From DASZBR01 sp035943935 (GTDB lineage: Bacteria; Pseudomonadota; Gammaproteobacteria; DASZBR01): 64,000 bases of DNA. A program made the position numbers and the translations under genes. This document shows, one piece after another, positions 24,540-33,269 of this stretch (position 1 is the stretch's first letter; each line of letters starts with the position of its first letter). Under the pieces are notes generated by a model. It ran no database searches. It was not told the DNA's origin and was given only the letters and a program-made list of their open reading frames with translations. Where the stretch lies: NCBI GenBank assembly GCA_035943935.1, contig DASZBR010000005.1, positions 1 to 64,000 on the forward strand. Direction: 5' to 3'.

Positions 24540-25754
24540 TCAGTCTTTAACGATGCTGGGAGTGATAAAAATCAATAATTCTCGTCGGTCGTTTTTGGTC
24601 AAAGTATGCCGAAAAAATGCTCCAATTAACGGTATTTTGCCAAGAAATGGGACTCTTTCGACATTTTTTTCGGCGTTTTGTTCATAAACACCCCCTAATA
24701 CGACTGTTTGGCCGTTCTTGACAGTGACCAATGTTTGTAATTGTCGAGTTTCGATGATAGGAACCCCTCTGATCATCGTAGATGTGGGTCTGTCTTGGCT
24801 TAGGTGCAGGGTGAGTACGAGTTCTCCGCCAGGTGTGATTTGTGGTGTGACTGCCAAATTTAATACGGCTTTTTGAAAAGAGATGCTGGTGGCGCCGCTG
24901 GTGGTGGATTGCTGATAAGGGATTTCCTGGCCAGATAAGATGGTTGCGGGTTGTTGGTTGGCGGTGACTAATCGAGGGCTTGAGATAATTTCTCCGACGC
25001 CCTCTGTTTCAAGCGCTGATAATTCAAGGTCGAGTAAGTTCCCATTTCCTAATTTGGCCAGCGCAATTCCAATTGAGGCGCCGTTTGGATTGCCCACCGG
25101 AAGATCAACGCTAAAATGCTCTTGTAGATTTTTTTGTTGCACAGGGGCAGATTGAAATCGTACGCCTAGCTCGCGTTCATAATTTTCATCGACGCTGACA
25201 ATGCGTGCTTCGATGAGCACTTGTTGGACGGGGATGTCGACAGTTTTAATAAAAGCTCGAATGGCATTTAATTTTACGGGAATATCTTGAACCCAGAGGG
25301 TATTGGTCCTGGCGTCTGTACTTAAATTTCCTCGTGGAGATAAAAGCGTATTGCTCTTGATGCTGTTAGAAATTTCAGTGGCTTTTGCATAATGAAGTGA
25401 AATGACGAGCGATTGTAGCGGCGCTAAATTTTGTAAGTCTTGCTGCATTTTTTCTTTTTGGGCTAATTCTTCTAGGGGTGAAATTAAGAGTGTGGTTCCC
25501 AAGATTTGTTCTCCCAACCCGGCTTCTTGCAAAATAATGGCGAGGACTTGTTCCGGGGGCAGATTATTAAGATGAAGCGTGATATCGCCTTTGACAGAAG
25601 CACTGACGATAATATTCATATGATTGGCTTCAGCAACAAATTGCAGGGCTTGCCGAATGGGAATGTCATTGAAATTCAAGCTAATGGGTTTTGAAAAAGC
25701 ATTAAAACTCATAAAAAACAACATAATTATTACAATAAAATTTCTCATGATCAC
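24540..25754 (-). CDS. pilQ: Type IV pilus secretin PilQ, short form
   Basis: This 404-residue protein is a secretin. A signal peptide (about 1-21) is followed by a secretin/TonB short N-terminal domain (SLNFNDIPIRQALQFVAE, about 24-80), an N1-type domain (about 110-175) and the C-terminal secretin beta-barrel region (VGEIISSPRLVTANQQPATI, then VPFLGKIPLIGAFFR). PilQ proteins usually have 650-750 residues with AMIN domains at the N-terminus; these are missing, so binding to peptidoglycan would have to come from elsewhere. It ends the pil operon downstream of pilP. It forms the outer-membrane pore for type IV pili and may also act in DNA uptake. Confidence 0.9.
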   Translation of the reverse strand: MIMRNFIVIIMLFFMSFNAFSKPISLNFNDIPIRQALQFVAEANHMNIIVSASVKGDITLHLNNLPPEQVLAIILQEAGLGEQILGTTLLISPLEELAQKEKMQQDLQNLAPLQSLVISLHYAKATEISNSIKSNTLLSPRGNLSTDARTNTLWVQDIPVKLNAIRAFIKTVDIPVQQVLIEARIVSVDENYERELGVRFQSAPVQQKNLQEHFSVDLPVGNPNGASIGIALAKLGNGNLLDLELSALETEGVGEIISSPRLVTANQQPATILSGQEIPYQQSTTSGATSISFQKAVLNLAVTPQITPGGELVLTLHLSQDRPTSTMIRGVPIIETRQLQTLVTVKNGQTVVLGGVYEQNAEKNVERVPFLGKIPLIGAFFRHTLTKNDRRELLIFITPSIVKD

Positions 25755-25799
25755 TCTCTTATTAAAGTTTAAAGTATTGCCGTTTTATTACATTAAAAA

Positions 25800-26123
25800 T
25801 TATTTTACTTGCCGCAGCAGTAATTCTATCATTTGGTTATTTTGTTGCACGGTAATTTTTTGCGTGGTCACATCAACAACATAGGCGTTATTCCCCAATT
25901 GGCTGCCAGGTTTAACCGTATACACTTGGTTGTTCGGTGTTTTCACAATTCCCAAAATAGTATTGTCTTGGCTAATCGTTCCGACCATGGTGAGTTGGTT
26001 GGGTGAATACAGTCGCAGAGGATGGTCTGTGACGGATAAGCGAGAAAAGGGATTTGTTATTTGCGCGAACACATCGTGAACAAAGAAAAGCGCGAAGAAA
26101 AACAGCAGATATTTGTATTTCAT
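25800..26123 (-). CDS. pilP: Pilus assembly protein PilP, short and without lipobox
   Basis: PilP links the inner-membrane PilNO complex to PilQ. This protein has 107 residues against about 175 in Pseudomonas. It has a Sec signal peptide (1-20, ending DVFAQ) with no Cys at the cleavage site, so it is not a lipoprotein. The remainder is the single beta-sandwich HR-like domain (NPFSRLSV, LTMVGTI, VKPGSQLGNNAYVVDV, MIELLLRQ). The start at 26123 has AAGGA seven bases before it; longer frames upstream run into pilO. Gene order confirms the name. Confidence 0.85.
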   Translation of the reverse strand: MKYKYLLFFFALFFVHDVFAQITNPFSRLSVTDHPLRLYSPNQLTMVGTISQDNTILGIVKTPNNQVYTVKPGSQLGNNAYVVDVTTQKITVQQNNQMIELLLRQVK

Positions 26124-26133
26124 GCATATTCCT

Positions 26134-26700
26134 TTAGGGGGTATAAAAAAAGACAGCATTAACATCCATTTGGAGAAGATCATTATTTTGTGATTCATTT
26201 AAAACAGTCGTTTTTGGTTTGGATTGGTGAGATAACGTCCAATTTTTCCAGATAAAAAGCGGACCACTCCAGGTGGACGTCATTTGCATAAAATCAAGAA
26301 TCTGCTGATAAGTTCCTATAAGGGTCATTTGAACAGGGATTTCATAATAGAAATCTTTTTGAACGGGAGTGGATGGTGTCATGCGCTGAATGTGTAAGTG
26401 TGCATTTTCTGCCGCGGTTTTGACAGTATCAAGCGCTGCGCTGAACGTGTTAGTCGAGGGAAAAACGCTCATTTGTGAATTAAACAACGTTTGTGTTTGC
26501 GTGAATTGTGCGGTGTAAGCGTCTTTTTGTTTAAAGTCTTGATTAAGGGTGATGACGTTTTGTTTAAGCTTGCGAGAGCTCAGGTGCGCATCGAGATAGT
26601 TGGAATATTGCTGATGAAGATCAATGCAATAAGCGAGTGAGAGAATAGCCAGAAAGATAAAAAATCCCAGCGTTTTGTAGAGAATGGCTATTTTTGTCAT
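26134..26700 (-). CDS. pilO: Pilus assembly protein PilO
   Basis: PilO forms a heterodimer with PilN in the inner membrane and aligns the pilus machine. The 188-residue protein has one membrane helix near the N-terminus (about 10-28), a coiled coil (about 30-75) and a ferredoxin-like periplasmic domain with the IPVQMTLIGTYQQILDFM segment (about 122-139). The start overlaps the end of the upstream fusion gene by four bases. Legionella and Pseudomonas PilO are slightly longer (about 200). Confidence 0.88.
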   Translation of the reverse strand: MTKIAILYKTLGFFIFLAILSLAYCIDLHQQYSNYLDAHLSSRKLKQNVITLNQDFKQKDAYTAQFTQTQTLFNSQMSVFPSTNTFSAALDTVKTAAENAHLHIQRMTPSTPVQKDFYYEIPVQMTLIGTYQQILDFMQMTSTWSGPLFIWKNWTLSHQSKPKTTVLNESQNNDLLQMDVNAVFFYTP

Positions 26701-27824
26701 GCGTTTTCTCCCAGCGTTGCAGAAACCGAAAAGCTAAAATGGTAAGGCGGTTCGGAAGTATCTGGCTGGAGATTATGTAATGTGGGTTGTGCGAGTGTGT
26801 TGATCGTACTTAAATTTTTCATGAGCATATTTGTTTGATCTTCTGTGACGGCCAAGCCGCTGAGCTGAATCTGATTATGTTGTAAAGAGAGTTGTGTTAA
26901 GAAAACGCCATCAGGCATTGCATGGTTAAGATCATTTAACAGCTGTAAAGAAGGCAGTTGTTGTTGCTTTAATTTCTGTAACGCCAACATTTCAGTTTGC
27001 ATGGTTTTAATCTGCGTTTTTTGAGATTGAATCGTTGTGCTTTGCGCTGAGGTATTTTCAAACTCTTTTTCGAGTAATTGGTTATATTTTTCTTGGGAAA
27101 AGAGTAATCCCATGAGCGCAATATGTGCAATGGCGTAGAGTAAAATGCTATACAGCATGGATTTTGCCAGAAATATAAAACCACGACGGTGCACACATTG
27201 TGCTTCTTCGGCACGCCACGGGTATAAATTCCAGTCAGTTTTTTCTCTCAACGCAAGCCCCAATGCCAGTAAATAAGATTTATTTTCAAGCATGATTATT
27301 TTTATATTTTCAAATTGTGGATAATGATTTTTACTTTCAGTTTCATCATAAAAAATTAAGTGATTATTTTCAAAAACACTTAATTTTATTTTATTTCCTT
27401 GGGTATAGAAAAAACCAAATTTTTTTTCCGTGATGGCGCCTGTTTTTTTTAAGGCACGCGCGATAGCATATGATTCGTTATCAATAGCACAGACTTTTAT
27501 CGTGGAAGGGACATGCTCACATAATTGTTTTATTTTTTCTTGTGTGGCTGCCATGACTCTAATTTTGTTTCCCTCAAGACGCTGAAAATCAATGGCGAGA
27601 GGCTTATTAAAATCAGCAAAATAAGCATCGAGTTCTTTGAGGATTTCAGTGTCAGAAAGATGCGTGTCTTTAATCAGTATTTTACTGAAAACTTCGCTTT
27701 CGGGAAGAGATATGGCGGTTTCAATCAAAATATTTTTAGGGGGGGTGAGGAGTTCGAATTTGCCGTCAGGGTACTGTTTGACGCCGATGGGGGTGTTGGG
27801 AGAATCCAGATCAAGACCAAACAT
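26697..27824 (-). CDS. PilM-PilN fusion protein
   Basis: This 375-residue protein joins two normally separate pilus proteins. Residues 1 to about 197 match the PilM plan: FGLDLDS start, ISLPESEVFSKIL with LSDTEILKELDAY, the CAIDNESYAIARALKK block and a C-terminal ALGLALRE. From about 198 it is PilN: NLYPWRAEE (usually INLLPWRE), a membrane helix (about 218-242), a coiled coil and a periplasmic domain with LTQLSLQHNQIQLSGLA. In other bacteria PilM (about 350 residues) binds the N-terminal INLLPWR peptide of PilN. Here the PilM part lacks most of its second half, including the ATP-binding DIG-type region, so it is likely a non-nucleotide-binding scaffold. It is first in the operon, with GAGG six bases before ATG. 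Confidence 0.85.
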   Translation of the reverse strand: MFGLDLDSPNTPIGVKQYPDGKFELLTPPKNILIETAISLPESEVFSKILIKDTHLSDTEILKELDAYFADFNKPLAIDFQRLEGNKIRVMAATQEKIKQLCEHVPSTIKVCAIDNESYAIARALKKTGAITEKKFGFFYTQGNKIKLSVFENNHLIFYDETESKNHYPQFENIKIIMLENKSYLLALGLALREKTDWNLYPWRAEEAQCVHRRGFIFLAKSMLYSILLYAIAHIALMGLLFSQEKYNQLLEKEFENTSAQSTTIQSQKTQIKTMQTEMLALQKLKQQQLPSLQLLNDLNHAMPDGVFLTQLSLQHNQIQLSGLAVTEDQTNMLMKNLSTINTLAQPTLHNLQPDTSEPPYHFSFSVSATLGENA

Positions 27825-27869
27825 ATCTACCTCGCTTTAATTATTTAGGGAAGGGCAGAATATCATCTT

Positions 27870-27898
27870 TTGCACGCGGGCCCTATCCCCTTTATACT
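27870..27898 (+). promoter_or_regulatory. Sigma-70 promoter of mrcA
   Basis: TTGCAC (27870-27875), 17 bases, then TATACT (27893-27898) lies 37 bases before the mrcA ATG, in the gap between the divergent pil operon and mrcA. Confidence 0.7.
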
Positions 27899-27935
27899 GG
27901 CGGTTTTCATAGATCCAGTGGGGTTCTCTTAATTT

Positions 27936-30224
27936 ATGTCACGCCTTCCAAAGGTACTGTCTTTTTTTCTCAGCCTCGCATTCTCCGGCTTTATTTTAAT
28001 TGCCTTAGGCTATGTCTATCTCGAGAGTCAGTTACCCGATGTGTCTGAATTAAAAAATATTCAATTGCAGGTTCCTCTGGATGTGTATACCAGCGACGGA
28101 AAATTGATTGGTGAGTTTGGTCCGATTCGTCGAGCGCCGGTGAGCTTTAACCAAATTCCGCCGTTATTAATCGATGGTTTGATTGCAACAGAAGATCAGC
28201 GTTTCTATGAACACTCGGGTGTTGATTTTAGAGGATTAGCGCGAGCTGTCGTAAATTTAGTTCTCACGGGAACAAAATCTGAAGGCGCAAGTACGATTAC
28301 CATGCAAGTTGCGCGTAATTTTTATTTAACGCGCCAAAAAACATTCACACGAAAATTTGAAGAAATATTATTAGCGCTAAAAATTGATCGCGAATTAAGC
28401 AAAGATAAAATTCTCGAGTTATATCTCAACAAAATTTATTTTGGACAACAAGCGTATGGTGTGGCGGCTGCTGCGCAAGCATATTACGGTAAAACATTGG
28501 ATCAATTAACGTTACCGGAAATGGCGATGTTAGCTGGGCTGCCGCAAGCGCCTTCTGCCATTAACCCCATTACTAACCCGGCTGCGGCAAAAGATAGACG
28601 TGATCACGTGCTGTACCGAATGTATGATCTAAAATATATTACCAAAGATCAATATGATGCTGCGGTGAATGCGCCCTTAGATGCCAGTTACCACGGTCGT
28701 CCTGCACAAGTGAAAGCGCCTTATATTGGCGCGATGGTTGTTCAAATGATGCAAGATACGTATGGTGATCAAGCATTTACACAATCTTATAAAGTTTTCA
28801 CGACAGTGAATAGCCAATTACAAGTGTATGCCAATAATGCGGTGAGAATGGGTTTGTTAGCTTTTGATCAACGTCATGGTTACCGTGGACCGATGGCAAA
28901 TTTAAAAGACGTCAATAATATGACGTTACCCGCGATGGAAAAATATTTGAAATTAATTCCTGATGCGAATGGTCTGGTTCCCGGAATTGTATTAAGTGTC
29001 GGCTCCACAAAAGCCAATGTATTTTTATCGGATGGAGAATCCATCGCATTGCCATGGTCAGCGATGTCATGGACACGTAAAAAATCAATTAATAACGTTG
29101 TTAAAGCTGGCGATGTAATTTGGTTAAATCCATCGGCGAATAATGTGTATCAATTGGCACAAATTCCGGAAGCGCAAGCCGCTTTTGTTTCGCTCAGTCC
29201 TGCGACTGGGGGAATTACTTCACTCGTCGGTGGATTCAATTATCGCTTAAGTAATTTTAATCGAGTGACACAAGCACAGCGTCAACCGGGTTCGAGTTTC
29301 AAGCCATTTTTCTATTCAGCGGCCTTAACAAAAGGATATACGTTAGCGAGTTTATTTAACGATGCGCCTTTGGTGTTTAGTGATCCGAGTCAAGATGATG
29401 GTGAATGGCGCCCTGAAAATGCAGAGAAAAATCTCTACAATGGTCCAACCCGATTACGCGTTGCATTAGCGCGATCCTTAAATCTTGTTTCTATTCGTGT
29501 GTTGCAAGCGATTGGCATCGAATATGCGACGAAATTTGTTTCGCAATTTGGATTTACGCCGAGCCAACTTCCACAAAATTTAACGATGGCGTTAGGATCA
29601 GCCGATGTTACGCCATTACAAATGGCCAATGGTTATGCGGCATTTGCGAATGGTGGGTATCGTGTGAATCCGTATTTAATTCAGCAAGTGCAAGATGCGA
29701 GTGGCAAAGTGATTTTCCAATATACACCACCGACACCCAACCAAATTTTATCGCCTGATGTTGATTTCTTAATCGTCAACGCAATGAAGAGTGTTATTCA
29801 AAGTGGAACAGGCGGTGCAGCGAGAGCGCTAGGTCGATTAGATTTAGCCGGAAAAACAGGCACAACGAATCATGGAGTAGATACCTGGTTTGATGGATTT
29901 AACAGTGACGTTGTTGCCGTCGCATGGGTGGGATACGATCAACCGAAGCCGACACATGAACAAGGTGCGCAAGCAGCGTTACCGATTTGGATGGATTTCA
30001 TGAAAAATGCATTGCAAGGACAGCCAGAAAGTACCGTTCCACAACCATCAGATATTGTGATGGTTGCGATTGATCCGACAACCGGATTATTAGCACGACC
30101 AGGTCAAGCGGATGCGGTGAATGAGTTCTTTACCAAAGCAACGGTTCCGACAGAAACAGCTCCGGATGATACAGGTCCAGCGGGAACCGGAACGTCCAGC
30201 GATTCAGGTCAGCCTATTTTTTAA
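27936..30224 (+). CDS. mrcA: Penicillin-binding protein 1A
   Basis: This class A PBP polymerises and crosslinks peptidoglycan at the inner membrane. One N-terminal helix (about 9-29) is followed by the GT51 glycosyltransferase domain with catalytic ATEDQRFYEHSG (Glu86) and the GASTITMQVARN block. An OB-like insert comes next. The transpeptidase has SSFK (Ser453, Lys456), SLN near 512 and KTGTT (from Lys640). The 762 residues fit PBP1A. The Ser/Thr/Gly/Pro-rich tail is disordered. It is divergent from the pil operon, the usual order in gammaproteobacteria, and its 3' end overlaps the convergent ankyrin gene by 21 bases. Confidence 0.95.
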   Translation: MSRLPKVLSFFLSLAFSGFILIALGYVYLESQLPDVSELKNIQLQVPLDVYTSDGKLIGEFGPIRRAPVSFNQIPPLLIDGLIATEDQRFYEHSGVDFRGLARAVVNLVLTGTKSEGASTITMQVARNFYLTRQKTFTRKFEEILLALKIDRELSKDKILELYLNKIYFGQQAYGVAAAAQAYYGKTLDQLTLPEMAMLAGLPQAPSAINPITNPAAAKDRRDHVLYRMYDLKYITKDQYDAAVNAPLDASYHGRPAQVKAPYIGAMVVQMMQDTYGDQAFTQSYKVFTTVNSQLQVYANNAVRMGLLAFDQRHGYRGPMANLKDVNNMTLPAMEKYLKLIPDANGLVPGIVLSVGSTKANVFLSDGESIALPWSAMSWTRKKSINNVVKAGDVIWLNPSANNVYQLAQIPEAQAAFVSLSPATGGITSLVGGFNYRLSNFNRVTQAQRQPGSSFKPFFYSAALTKGYTLASLFNDAPLVFSDPSQDDGEWRPENAEKNLYNGPTRLRVALARSLNLVSIRVLQAIGIEYATKFVSQFGFTPSQLPQNLTMALGSADVTPLQMANGYAAFANGGYRVNPYLIQQVQDASGKVIFQYTPPTPNQILSPDVDFLIVNAMKSVIQSGTGGAARALGRLDLAGKTGTTNHGVDTWFDGFNSDVVAVAWVGYDQPKPTHEQGAQAALPIWMDFMKNALQGQPESTVPQPSDIVMVAIDPTTGLLARPGQADAVNEFFTKATVPTETAPDDTGPAGTGTSSDSGQPIF

Positions 30225-30749
30225 GGTAGTGTCATTCATCGCTGAGGTTGGATCTGTATTTTCTTTATTCTCCGTTGTTTCTGGTGCTAACGGTTTGAAG
30301 GCTTCAAAAATAGCCATCTTGTAAGCTGAGGTCCCGACCTGATTGTTTTCGTTGTGCATCATTTCAGAATCTTGCGCTAATAATGCTTCCATGATGACAA
30401 TAAGATCATCTACCTTTTCAGGTGGGTGGCTAAATAACATGTGAAGCGGTGTATAGCCGTGCTTTCCTTCGACCTTTGCATTAGCGCCATTCTCGAGAAG
30501 CAACTTGAAAATACCTGGGTGATAATGGGCTACCGCATAATGGAATGGAGTGTGTCCAGACTTATCCTTTTGGTTTGTCTTTATTTTAGATGAAAGGGTT
30601 TTATCTACTATTGCACAATGTAGTCCACTGAAGTCCCTTTGTTTCCTTACTTTTTCTGGGTGTCTATCATAGGATAAAATCTTTTTTGCACTCGTCAGAT
30701 CTTTCTTTATCACAGCCCAATGAAGGAGGGATTTGTCTTCTTCTTGCAT
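30204..30749 (-). CDS. Ankyrin-repeat protein, candidate effector
   Basis: This 181-residue soluble protein has two or three ankyrin repeats. The clear ones are SGHTPFHYAVAHYHPGIFKLLLENGANA (about 64-91) followed by GKHGYTPLHMLF (about 95-106); a weaker one starts near residue 8 (SLLHWAVIKKD). The C-terminal 45 residues are polar with Glu, Thr and Asn. Ankyrin proteins are frequent among Dot/Icm substrates of Legionella and Coxiella. The ATG at 30749 is eight bases after GAGG; a TTG further up is not needed. It overlaps the tail of mrcA. Confidence 0.75.
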   Translation of the reverse strand: MQEEDKSLLHWAVIKKDLTSAKKILSYDRHPEKVRKQRDFSGLHCAIVDKTLSSKIKTNQKDKSGHTPFHYAVAHYHPGIFKLLLENGANAKVEGKHGYTPLHMLFSHPPEKVDDLIVIMEALLAQDSEMMHNENNQVGTSAYKMAIFEAFKPLAPETTENKENTDPTSAMNDTTLKNRLT

Positions 30750-30809
30750 AAAAAGCCTCAAATTTGAATGATTGAGGTCGCATTCTAGCAGATGAACCTT
30801 AAGGTTTTC

Positions 30810-32174
30810 TTAAGGCTTAGATTTAAAGATATACGCGGTATCCCCACGATGATTATGAAAACTCACGACAGGTGATGTATTTTGCGGTAGTGGTGTGGGC
30901 GCATGAATTCTGCTGACTATAATGCTGTAATCTGCTTTTTTCTGATCGCTGACTTCTGATCGTTGTGCATAAAAAGCGACAGAAACATCAGGCGTATAAA
31001 TTGTTGTAGCCGCTGGCGTGTTGTTCGCAATCCATTCTCCCGCATCAACCAAGTAAGCATTTGACGGTCCAAATTGGCCGAAACTCGATATAGCAATATA
31101 AATTAAATAAACAAAGCCAATCCATAATTTATTTAATTTGGCTAAAATTTCCGGGAGCAATAATAAGCAGACTAAGGCTAAGGGAAATATATAACGCCAA
31201 TTCATAAATAACATGTGAGACATAAAGACACAGAGAATTAATATATTGATTGAGATATAAACTAACAATCCTAATTGGGCAGATTTATTTTCAGGCAGTA
31301 ATTTTTTATAGAGCCCATATCCTAGCAAAAGACTTGAAAATATGCCGAATGTCGTTATAAAAGCGATAATCAAAATGCCTAATAAACCGCCAATTAAAAA
31401 TATCTCCGCACTGTCTTGACCCACGATGCCTAAGTACGGTTTCAGTCCAACGATTTTTTCTTGGAAGGACCCAAAAAATTGGTGAACATTCATGTAAGCA
31501 ATAATGTCGGGCAGACGGCCAAAATTTAAGGCATGCCTAAAACAAATCACCGCGCATAAAAATAATAAAATACTCAGCCAGCTAAGTTTTAAAAAATCCC
31601 CCAGTTTTTTAGTAATAATTGGTGTAATAAAGGGCGTAATAACTAAAAAGACTATTCCTTCTACACGAAACAAAGCAGCGAAAATCAGTACGACTTGCCA
31701 CGCAACGCCATAGGAAATTTTTTCTGTTTGTAAAAATCTTATATAACACCAGAGTGATGTTATAAATAATCCATAGTAGGGAATGTCACGCAAAATATTA
31801 TAACGGTCGTGATTTAATTCAGGACACAGCAAAATAACCGCGGCACCCCAAAGTAATGTTTTGGGCGTATTGCCAAACGTTTTAAGGGTTAATATAAAAA
31901 ATATAATTAATACGCTGGTAAAAACGCTGTTTAAAATAAAGCCTGTGTTTAATAAAGAAATATTAAGCAGCGTACTGATTTTGGCTATTAATACAGAATA
32001 AAACGGCCAGGGATAAATGTTTAGCGCACCGTGAAATCCTTGTTGTAAATACGCTGTTGCGGCATGGAGATATAAAATGCCATCGATATTAATGGGCTGG
32101 TTGTATAACAGCATCAAATAGGAGAGGAGTAAGTTGATTAAAACTGCGAAGAAAATCAGCGACCGTGCCTGCAT
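30810..32174 (-). CDS. GT-C membrane glycosyltransferase
   Basis: This 454-residue integral membrane protein has about eleven helices. It has the acidic first loop typical of GT-C enzymes (INIDGILYLHAATAYLQQG, Asp near residue 31), followed by WPFYSVLIAKIS and a later NHDRYNILRDIPYY loop. GT-C enzymes use polyprenyl-phosphate sugars and act on the periplasmic face. It is related in plan to ArnT and PMT-type transferases, but the acceptor is unknown. It follows waaG directly and shares its operon, which suggests a role in LPS core or a linked glycan. Confidence 0.75.
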   Translation of the reverse strand: MQARSLIFFAVLINLLLSYLMLLYNQPINIDGILYLHAATAYLQQGFHGALNIYPWPFYSVLIAKISTLLNISLLNTGFILNSVFTSVLIIFFILTLKTFGNTPKTLLWGAAVILLCPELNHDRYNILRDIPYYGLFITSLWCYIRFLQTEKISYGVAWQVVLIFAALFRVEGIVFLVITPFITPIITKKLGDFLKLSWLSILLFLCAVICFRHALNFGRLPDIIAYMNVHQFFGSFQEKIVGLKPYLGIVGQDSAEIFLIGGLLGILIIAFITTFGIFSSLLLGYGLYKKLLPENKSAQLGLLVYISINILILCVFMSHMLFMNWRYIFPLALVCLLLLPEILAKLNKLWIGFVYLIYIAISSFGQFGPSNAYLVDAGEWIANNTPAATTIYTPDVSVAFYAQRSEVSDQKKADYSIIVSRIHAPTPLPQNTSPVVSFHNHRGDTAYIFKSKP

Positions 32175-33269
32175 TTACTTTTTTCCCTTGAGTTCAATAA
32201 TGTCTGCCACTTGTTGGGCTAAATGAAATAAATCATGTGACTTGCCGAAGTTTAACGCATTTTGGCGGTAATCCGCTAAAACGGTTTCATCGGTGAGAAT
32301 TTTGATAACCGCTTGATTGAGCGTTTCTTGTTTAAAGGGTTCTGGGATAATCATGCCTGCACTGGCTTTTTGAATGTACGGCGCATAACCACAATTTTGC
32401 GTGACAATAATCGGCAATCCTGCCGCTAGAGATTCTATTAATACCATGCCGGCAGTTTCTTGATACGCGGGATGCAGAAAACAATCCGCTGCCGCATAAA
32501 ATTTTATAATATCGTCTCGGGGTCCCCAGAAAGTAACGCGGTCTTGAGAAATGGCATTGCCCTTGCCGACAATCCATAAATGTATTTTTGATTTTAAATA
32601 GGCGGGTAGCGAGCTCATGACCAATAATGCACGATCTACGCCTTTACGTTTAAAGTCTGATCCGATCATCAGGATAATTTTTTCATCGGCATGGATACCG
32701 TGTTCTTTGCGGAAATTCTCACGAATCTGTGACTGGTCAAGCGGACGACGCCGATCTTCATTTACGCCAGGTGTTAGTAAAGTAAAACGATTTTTGGGTG
32801 TTTGATAATAATCCGTAAAATCTTTTTGATGGGCTGGGTTTAATAACAGAATTTGCGTGTTGGAATTTTTTGAAAAAACGCTGTCTTCTAATGTTTGATA
32901 CGTTCTATATCGCGGAAAAAGCTTATATAGAAAATCATGTTTTTGTTCAGCTTCTTTGGCATAACAGGGATCACCGGCGAAATAAATATCCAAATTCGGT
33001 AAGCGATTAAAACCTATCACTACATCAAATTTTATATTTAACAGGATTTCAGAGAGTTTTTTAGCGAAAGACTTTGCTCGTCCATGGTTAGACCATCCAG
33101 AGGGTTTAATAAAAGTTACGTGAAAACCTTCAGGAATGTCGCCTTCCCAGTGCATCGTAAAGACATGAATGTCATGACCGCGTGCAAAACAAGCCTTGGC
33201 AATTTGTAAGAAATCGCGCTCCAATCCCCCGTAGGGATAATATTTAAACAGACAAAAGGCTAGTTTCAT
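32175..33269 (-). CDS. waaG: LPS core glycosyltransferase, WaaG-like (GT4)
   Basis: This 364-residue GT-B enzyme resembles WaaG (RfaG), which adds the first glucose to the heptose of LPS core from UDP-glucose. Visible family features are the N-terminal FKYYPYGGLERDFL (Gly-rich acceptor loop), VVIGFNRLPNLDIYFAGD, the KRKGVDRALLVM nucleotide-sugar loop and the C-terminal EX7E motif in ETAGMVLIESLAAGLP. It overlaps the upstream SDR gene by four bases and the GT-C gene starts at its end. The sugar it transfers cannot be read from sequence. Confidence 0.87.
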   Translation of the reverse strand: MKLAFCLFKYYPYGGLERDFLQIAKACFARGHDIHVFTMHWEGDIPEGFHVTFIKPSGWSNHGRAKSFAKKLSEILLNIKFDVVIGFNRLPNLDIYFAGDPCYAKEAEQKHDFLYKLFPRYRTYQTLEDSVFSKNSNTQILLLNPAHQKDFTDYYQTPKNRFTLLTPGVNEDRRRPLDQSQIRENFRKEHGIHADEKIILMIGSDFKRKGVDRALLVMSSLPAYLKSKIHLWIVGKGNAISQDRVTFWGPRDDIIKFYAAADCFLHPAYQETAGMVLIESLAAGLPIIVTQNCGYAPYIQKASAGMIIPEPFKQETLNQAVIKILTDETVLADYRQNALNFGKSHDLFHLAQQVADIIELKGKK

